DNA of 64,000 nt from Patiria pectinifera (lineage: Eukaryota > Echinodermata > Asteroidea > Valvatida > Asterinidae): the NCBI GenBank assembly GCA_029964075.1, contig CM057146.1, forward strand, positions 13,535,501 to 13,599,500. Reading direction: 5' to 3'. Position numbers and translations under genes: made by a program. The notes below the pieces were generated by a model. It did no database searches, was not told where the DNA came from, and worked only from the letters and a program-made list of their open reading frames with translations. Below, piece after piece: positions 56,682 through 64,000 of the stretch (position 1 is its first letter; each line of letters opens with the position of its first letter).

Positions 56682-57743
56682 GATTCCTTGAATTGTAGTA
56701 TAGACTAGTGCAGGGCCCGTCAAAAAATGCACCAGTTCGTAGGGGCAATTTCAACGCACACGATTCAAATGTGTTGTTTTCACAGGTTGAACTCACACTC
56801 ATAGGTTGAGCGCACTTTGTACATGTCGCCAGCACCCGATTTCACGAAGCGCTGCGACGCGTCGCAACTCAAGTTACGACGTGTAACACGTCGCAACTCG
56901 CGACGCGTCGTATCTTCCATTTCACTAAAGTTGCGATGTGTTGAACGCGTCGTAAGTTCCTTGACAACGGCTTAAAACACGTCGCAAGTTACGACGTGTC
57001 TACTGGTCATCGCAAAATAAGAAGAGTCATTTCTAAGCCAGTTTTATGCCACAAACATTACATTAACGAAATTATAATACCAAGGCAATGTGTGTAAAGT
57101 TGTAAATAGAAAATTCATTGAATAATTATGAATTAGACCGGAATATTAGAGTTGAAATTTCAAAGTAGCTATACAGTCCAATGAGAGCTTGTTTTCCTTC
57201 AAAATTGCATCGCACGTTTTAACAAATTTCGAGCTGAGATCCGACGACTCTTTGTTGAATATCAGACGACTATTTACTGTACGCTGACTGAAGACATAAA
57301 ACAGTCACCGAGTTGTGCTATAAATACACCTACGACGCGTCGCACTTACGACGTGTTTAGTGAAATGGATCGCAGGACGCGTCGCAGCTGCGACGCATCG
57401 TGGAGATACGACGCGTCGCAGCGCTGCGATGCATCGTAAGTTACGAAGAGTTTGATGAAATCGGGTGCTGGCCATCTCCGGCACTGATATTCACTCATAC
57501 GCCTGTGCAGCTACTTACGTACGTGAGTTCCAGAAATACTCTTTCAAAACAATTGAAAAGGACTGCGCGTGTTCTAGGTATATAATATGCCACGTTGAGG
57601 CTAAAAAAAATGCTGCTTTTTTGCAGTTTTTTCGAGAATCGCTCGTCCAAACAACTTTAAACTTGGCACTGCACATTCTGTTGTCCCAAGCAGTATGCCT
57701 GCCAAAATTCAACTTTTTACGGTGCCCGGTTCTGGAGATAATC

Positions 57744-57774
<31 letters not shown>

Positions 57775-58519
57775 ATTCCTGGAATTATAGTAAGGACTAG
57801 TGCAGGGCCAGTCGAAAATGTGCGTGTTCGGATGGGGCAATTGAGAACTGCAGCTCGTTCAAACAACTCACATTATTCAATGGCGTGAACGCACACTCGC
57901 AAGTTAAACGCACAAAATGTCTTCACCCCTTGGCACTGATATTCACCCCTACTGGACAATATGGTATCGCCCTAGAACTGTAGGCTGTAGGGCGTAGTTG
58001 TAGGGCGATACCATATTGTATAAGAGTTGCTCAGTCGACCGCCTACATACAGTGCAGTGATGGTTACTCAGTTGACAAAAAAATTCATGTGCCCGTGCAT
58101 GCCACTCACGTATGTGTACATACGAAGACATGGTGTGCAGTGCTATCGCCCTACAATGTGCCCGTCCTTTTTGCACTGTTTGCGTCACATTGAGCACGCG
58201 CGCTTTAGCTCGAACATGACTTAAACAAAATTTGAAAAGAACCCCATGATGTGCCCGTCCGTTTTGCATTGTTGCGTCATATTGAGCACGCGCGCTCTTG
58301 CTCAAACATGACGTAAACAATTGAAAAGAACATCAGTGCGCGGAGTTCTAGGCTATATTCTGGCGCGCTAGGCTTCAGAAAATACTGCTTTTTTGCAGCT
58401 TTTTCGAGAACCGCTGGTCCAAACCACTTCAAACTTGGCACTGCACATTCGGTTGTCCCGAGCAATACACCGGCCGATTTTCAACTCCATACGGTGCCCG
58501 GTTCTGGAGATAATCGGCG

Positions 58520-58553
<34 letters not shown>

Positions 58554-59189
58554 GATTCCTTGAATTGTAGTATAGACTAGTGCAAGGCCAGTTGAAAATG
58601 TGCCTGTTCGGGAGGGGCAAGTTGAAAATGTGCCTGATCGAGAGGGGCAAATTGCTTGACCGCTGGGTTGCATTCTTGCAGAGTTTTTGAAAACTGCTCG
58701 TGCAAACAACGCACGCGATTCAATGGTGTTGTTTTCACAGGTTGAACGCACACTCACGTCAAAGTTTGTGCCACTATAAGTTCGACCACCTACAATGGTC
58801 GCTCAGTCGACTGCAAAAATAATGTGCCCGTGCAGCCACCACGTACGTGTACATACGGAAACATGGTATGCAGTGCTATTCACCCATACTGGAAAATGGT
58901 ATTGCCCTATAAACGTGCGCGTGCCCGTCCTTTTTCCATTGTTGCGTCATATCAAGCAGGCGCGCTCTTGCTCAAACATGACGTAAACAATTGAAAAGAA
59001 CATCAGTGCGCAGAGTTCTAGGATATATTCTGGCGCGCTAGGCCTCAGAAAATACTGCTTTTTTGCAGCTTTTGCGACAACCGCTGGTCTAAACCACTTC
59101 AAACTCGGCACTGCACATTCTGTTGTCCCGAGCAATACGCCCGCCGATTTTCAACTCCATACGGTGCCCAGTTCTGGAGATAATCGGCG

Positions 59190-59247
<58 letters not shown>

Positions 59248-59275
59248 GATTCCTTGAATTGTAGTATAGATATCG
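53940..59275. repeat. Tandem array of 0.65-0.77-kb units ending in (GACA)n
   Basis: Seven copies end in a gacagaca run followed by gagattcctgaatt-like sequence, with the runs starting near 54545, 55297, 55970, 56621, 57749, 58518 and 59190. Each unit has cttttttgcagctttttcga, ccgctggtccaaac-acttc, gcactgcacattctgttgtc, gtgcccggttctggagataa, then the run. Several also have a 24-bp hairpin from acaatatggtatcgccctac. One spacing is long because of an insertion (56829-57471). The tail pattern resembles the 3' end of some SINE/LINE families, so the array may have grown from a tandem insertion. Frames in the array repeat with the units and are not genes. Confidence 0.8.
56829..57471. mobile_element. 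Transposon with CGACGCGTCG-rich arms
   Basis: Ends CCAGCACCCGATTTCA and TGAAATCGGGTGCTGG are inverted. Inside each end are many copies of cgacgcgtcg, ttacgacgtgt and tgcgacgc in both orientations. The core (57000-57310) is AT-rich with no transposase. The neighbouring array units lack it, so it is an insertion. The ends recall PIF/Harbinger MITEs, but the target duplication is unclear. Confidence 0.72.
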
Positions 59276-59937
59276 GCCAAAATGACATGGTGCACCGTCA
59301 TGGTGAATCGTGTGCATTGACCATGTTACCAGCGCGCGCGTGTGTGTGTCCAAATCCAATATCAAGGCTATTGTGCATTCAGACATGTCTGAATTTTATT
59401 TTTAGTGGGGGAGTGTAAACATAGTTCACATCTATAGGCCTACCCTTTTTTCTATTCCATTCGGTTTATTACCACTACCAGTTTTACTCTACCAAAGTAT
59501 ACGAAACGTTCAGGCCTGCATGTGCTGCATGTGCCAACTATATACTATGTGTACGTACATGCCTGCGACACAATGTACACTACAGTGCATGTATGGGTGC
59601 ATAAAATGTATGCAGTACATCTTACCACATGCCCCAAAAATGGCCACTCCTTGGGTTTTTTCGCAAGATCTTGGGAATTTTGGAAACTGACTTTGGGAAC
59701 TTGGGAATTTTTATCAAAATGTCACGAAAATCTTAGGATTTATTGCATTTTTGTTAACCGCAAACAACTTTTACTTTGTTAGATCATTAATTGTATTAAT
59801 TGATGAACAATCTCCAAAGCTAATACACTCTAGATAGAAGGGAGCGAACGTCGCTCTTTTCAGATCCAAAAACTGCTCGCAAGCGCAGAAAAAAATGGAT
59901 AGCGCATGCACCAACTGATCGAAGATCTTTATCTATA
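59276..59937. repeat. Spacer and second copy of tgtaca-rich repeat
   Basis: 59440-59640 matches 35640-35935 (ggcctaccctttt, ccattcggttt, accactaccagtt, catgcccca). The rest has a gcgcgcgcgtgtgtgtgt run (59333) and no gene. Confidence 0.5.
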
Positions 59938-60568
59938 GGGTGAGTCAAAAAAAGCCGAACCCAATTCAAACCCCCGAAATATATTTCATATTTCATAATG
60001 ACTGGAAAGCCAATTTCATAAGCTACTTTTAAATGAAAAAAATAACTGAAATTACTCAATCCGTTCAAAGAATATCACCATTTAAACGCAATGCCCTAAA
60101 ACCTGTCTCGCCCAAAAAAAAAAAATATTGTGTGTTTTGACTGTTTGGAACAACAAAGAAAATGACACAGAGTACTTGTTTCAACAAGTGTAGTACACAA
60201 TATCTTTATAAATAACCCTGGTTAGGCAAACAATGATTTATAAAATCCACTTTTTTGAAAGACGGGCCTTCAAAAGGTTTTTGTTGAATATTTTAAACTT
60301 TTAAACTGAGGTTTTATCGCTGGTGATGTTTGAAGAAAATTGTGACGACAATTCTTGAATTCGCATTTTTGGACGAGACAGGTTTTAGAGTCATTGCGTT
60401 TAAATGGTGATATTCTTTGAACGGATTGAGCAATTTCAGTAATTTTTTCATCTAAAAGTAGCTTATGAAATTGGCTTTCCAGTCATTATTATTTTTGGTG
60501 CTACATATTTGTTTAATTATGAAATATACTTTTTGGGGTTTGGGTGCCGCTTTTTTTGACTCACCCTG
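59938..60568. mobile_element. Foldback MITE, mariner/Tc1-like ends, copy 3
   Basis: Starts gggtgagtcaaaaaaagccg and ends ttttgactcaccctg, with TA on both sides; the first bases of the left end are lost. Internal blocks match copy 1 (19448-20113), for example aaagccaatttcataagcta and ctcaatccgttcaaagaa. No coding frame. Confidence 0.82.
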
Positions 60569-60682
60569 TACGTGTATGTATTTGCGTGTGTATGCCTACA
60601 TACAATGTACATAAGTTAGTAATGGGTGCAACCCTGTATTAAAATTCCCATAGACACTTGTGCTAAATGACCAGACTTTCTT

Positions 60683-60960
60683 TTAAAAATACTCAGAACT
60701 CTCACAGGTATTTAGCCTATTAAAGCTGCACAGAAAAATGATGATCAACATGCATGTCATCTTTCATTTTCTTTTCATTTTTTTGTGGGTTGACCATTGA
60801 CTTTTCGAGATATTCATCCTAAGAAGACGACCCCTATTTCCCCTAAGCGGAAAAGTAGCCATCTTGAAAAACGATCCCTCCACAACATGGCAAAATAGCG
60901 CCACTTTCGAGCCCAATTGCGTCCAAAATTCTCAGATATTGGAAGCCCCAAGTCTGGGCC
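60683..60960. repeat. Dispersed repeat A, copy 3
   Basis: Diverged relative of 24155-24430 and 31838-32070: aatactcagaactctcacag, catctttcattttcttttca, ccatcttgaaaaacgat and gcaaaatagcgccacttt appear in the same order. Confidence 0.65.
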
Positions 60961-61040
60961 AGAGGTTCATTGCCATATCTCTTCAATTCCCCAATTTTAT
61001 GGCTCTCAGAACTCTGTAAGGCCCAAAAAAAAAAAATACT

Positions 61041-61366
61041 CGGTCTCTGGTCAGACTAAAGTTCTGGAATTGATGCGGCGACGCGGCTTTTTTTTTCCAA
61101 GCTTGGATTGTTCAGACAAGGTGGGGTACTATTTTGTTTTGTGTGTTGTCCTTATGTACATTGGTGTCCTCCATAATTTGCCTTGGTGCCCTCGATTATT
61201 TGCCTTGGTGCGATTTCCCATTCCTTGGTGCTCTTTGGTAAAAAAAAAAATTGAGGAGGTGCGGCAATAGAGGGCGCTGTTGGAGCTACCGCGGAACATT
61301 TTGCGGGGAAAAAAGGTTGACGTGCATGATTAAATTTAAATCGACGCGCGCGCTGACCAGAGACCG
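61041..61366. mobile_element. Small MITE, 14-bp TIRs, ACT duplication
   Basis: cggtctctggtcag faces ctgaccagagaccg, and act stands on both outer sides (61038-61040 and 61367-61369). The interior includes tandem cttggtgc strings (near 61160-61230) and an agagggcgctgttgga string. No transposase. Confidence 0.6.
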
Positions 61367-61529
61367 ACTATTTTTTTTGGGGGGGGGGGCCTAATATAGA
61401 ATATTTTGAGGGTATAGGCCTAACTTTTATTCATGAGCTCGGTGGATGGATTTAGGCCTATGTACAGGGTGCACCCTAGTGTGTTCCTTCCTCCATGGTA
61501 ATCAGGGGCGTAGCAAGGTCATTTCTTTT

Positions 61530-63730
61530 TTTGTTTACTTCACCTTCATTATAAAAAGTGAAACAGTGCAGATAAATGCTAGAGTTATTGACTGCTTAGC
61601 TTAATTCGTCCATAACTGCATTGTGTTTCGTCACATTTCTTTTAACTATTTTTGGAAGAATAATCCGAGGTCATGAAACGAAAATTGCATGAAATGTCTT
61701 TTTCTCGACCCCAAGTTTCTGCATTAACCACATTCATTTTTTTAGCTACATATCTTCATACTTGGCCCATATTGGGGCAAATTGAATTGAAATTGAAAAA
61801 AATCACCATCAAACAATGAAAAATGATGCGTTCCTTCTTCTTTTGAAGAAAAATCCAGATAATTCCATGCAATTTTACGTCAGCTTCATTTAAAAGAGGA
61901 AATAGTGTAGATAAATGCTTGAGCAATTCTTGTACAAGTTTAATTGACTAATTACTTTAATTCTTCCATGAATGTCGCATTTCTTTACCTATTGTTGGAA
62001 ATATAATTCAAGGTCAAGTAAGAGAAATTGCATGAAATGTCTTTTTCCCGATCCCCACTCAACCATCAACGTTTATTATAATTTTAGTTATTTCTTGAGA
62101 ATAAGCCCAAATTGAGGCAATTTTAAAAATTGAAAAAAAATGAACATCACGCATAAAGAGAAAGTGTTCCCTTTTCCCCATTGTATGGAAAGTTCAGATG
62201 ATTTTATGCATTTTTGTTACTTCACCTAATTGTAAAAACGTAAGTATAGAAAAATGCTTGAGCGATTCTTTTTAGATGCACAATTTACTGCTTACCAAGG
62301 CCGCACTTTATTTGTATAGTACTCTTATTTTGATCTGGCCCAGTGTGAAACGAATCGCGAACCAAAATAATCATGAAAACTGATCGAGATACAGTAGTCT
62401 TATATAGAGAGTTACATGATTCAATATTTGCTCTTCGGTCCGAAATATCAGATTTTGAGGTATTTTTTCGAACTTCCCAACAACCAAAAATGTATTCAAT
62501 ACTGAAAAAGAGAGAAAAAGTACGAAAGCTTTAAATGCAGTGTATTGCATCACATTTCTTTAATTATTTTTGGAAGAATAATTCAAGGTAAAATAAGAAA
62601 TCTCCAGTTCTGCATCAACCGATATAGTTTCAGTTATTTAATAAAATACATGTATTACGGACTTTCTTTTAGAGGGGGTGTAATCATGTCTGAATTATCA
62701 TGGCCCAAGGGATTGGAAACAATCAATCATGGAAACGTTTGCATAAACCTGCAAACTTGTAGGATTTATCATAGAGGAGGAATTAGCTCCCATCCCCACA
62801 AAAACTTCTTGGAACTCATTTTTTTTTTATAAATCCTCGTTTGTACTTCTTTCTAATTCCAAAAGCCTAGCTCGCTTGCTAATTATAGAGTCACACTATT
62901 TGTGCGAATTAGTGGTGCTAATTATAGAGTCACATTATTTGTGCGAATATAGTGCAATAATGCTAATAAAATAATAATGTAGCAGCCCAGTTTTTGAAAA
63001 TCTTGTTTGAGGTTCTTCTTAGTTTGCAATATCTTCGGTTTTAAACCCATACCGAAAAACTTTTTTTTCAGTTGTCAGTCTAGTCGTTCTCATCACAACT
63101 AATGCATAATAGAATAACGTCCGATTGCGGAGAGGTGGGATCTAAAATGGCATTTAAAAACCTCTTAAAAACCTAAAACCTCTTAAAAACTCACCCTATT
63201 CCCTATTGTTTATGTTTGCAAATATCCCATATTATGATCTGACCCAGTGTGAAACACATCGCGAAACAAAATAATCGAAAAAAAACTTATCGAGAAACGG
63301 TAATTTAAGGCCTATATGGATAGTTACAAGATTGAAGATGTCCTCTTTGAACCAACATATCCAAATTTCACATTACGAGGAACATCATAAGAGAACTAAT
63401 TTTTTTTGGGGGGGGGTGGAGGGTTGCAAAAATGTCTGAATGATAAAGGCCCATGAAGGGATTAATTTTGACAAAACTACTCTTCAAACCAAATAATGGA
63501 AATGTTTGTCCAATTATGAAATTTCAATTTGAGGGACGGTGCAAGTAGGGACACTCGTAGGTTTTTAACAAGAAGACCTTCATGAACTATATGGCTCGCA
63601 TGCTGATACAGTCATGTGCTAATGTAGTGCAGCCCACATTTTGACTTTGTTGTTGGTACTTGTTTTCCATCCCGGTCCGTTTTTAAATCATACGACAACC
63701 TCCTTTCTGTTGATCAGTCGTTTTCATCAC
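61530..63730. repeat. Older copies of the 370-bp repeat family and its tail
   Basis: 61530-62330 carries three diverged units of the family at 44255-48000 (cttcaccttcatt, tggaagaataatccgaggtc, catgaaatgtctttttctcg). 62335-62990 and 63235-63520 match the tail at 48001-48340. A block at 62420-62540 (cagattttgaggtatttttt) also matches 23075-23160 inside the Ginger-like element. No coding frame is convincing. Confidence 0.65.
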
Positions 63731-64000
63731 AAAAATGCATAATTCAATAATATCTGATATACCACACCCCACCCCCACCCCTTGCGGATTTACCCCCCTG
63801 CTGAGCAGGATATATCAAGTTCAACAATGGAATAATGTAAAAAAATATTTATATATATATATATATATTTCAGACAAAAATAGAACGAAAGCACTACCTC
63901 ATAATAAACCCCTTTGACAGGTGCATGCATTGAGCAATACGCGAAGATTGCGAAATAGGGAAATCTTCGACTGCATGCTGTAAACGGTGATAATATAAAT
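63731..64000. other. No gene seen; (AT)n run
   Basis: An (at)n run at 63848-63870 follows a C-rich patch (63764-63800). Nothing else was recognised up to the window edge. Confidence 0.5.

Overview
The window reads as nuclear DNA of an animal, most likely a marine invertebrate and probably an invertebrate deuterostome. The genes are split by introns with GT/AG junctions, one gene looks like a TNF-receptor of the Fn14 type, and the rest is dense with LINE, SINE, hAT, mariner-like and foldback elements. I cannot name the species. Coding content is low: two multi-exon genes with exon junctions that fit in phase, one convincing lone exon on the minus strand, and a few weak candidates.

Layout. 1-18270 is a near-uninterrupted satellite of 218/219-bp units, about 83 copies, open at the left edge, with higher-order repeats of 8 and 7 units. 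18271-19345 is a much older tandem array of nearly the same period. 19448-20113 is a TA-flanked foldback MITE, 20165-20293 a lone minus-strand coding exon, 20764-21610 the decayed 3' end of a LINE reverse-transcriptase ORF, and 22689-25152 a TGT...ACA transposon with 270-bp inverted repeats and a 5-bp target duplication. 26900-30654 holds a possible promoter and a four-coding-exon gene for a basic, RS/K-rich protein of 258 residues. 33072-33581 is a TTAA-flanked MITE. 35336-35563 contains a hammerhead ribozyme on the minus strand, with all core bases present. 36578-37085 is a second foldback MITE.

38617-42676 is the Fn14/TNFRSF12A-like receptor: one six-cysteine domain, one membrane helix and a tail with a PVQDS motif like the TRAF site of CD40. 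Its 3.4-kb intron carries a minisatellite and a tRNA-derived SINE. 44255-48000 is a 370-bp tandem array split by a 1019-bp hAT element with a perfect 8-bp target duplication. 50402-53320 is a foldback element whose arms are themselves arrays of ~162-bp units, with a related empty site still visible at 49206-49250. 53940-59275 is an array of 0.65-0.77-kb units, each ending in a (GACA)n run, interrupted by a CGACGCGTCG-rich transposon. 59938-63730 holds a third foldback MITE, a small MITE and a second, older stretch of the 370-bp repeat family.

The most notable points are the ribozyme, the Fn14-like receptor, the higher-order structure of the satellite, the foldback element with tandem-repeat arms, and the unassigned minus-strand exon.
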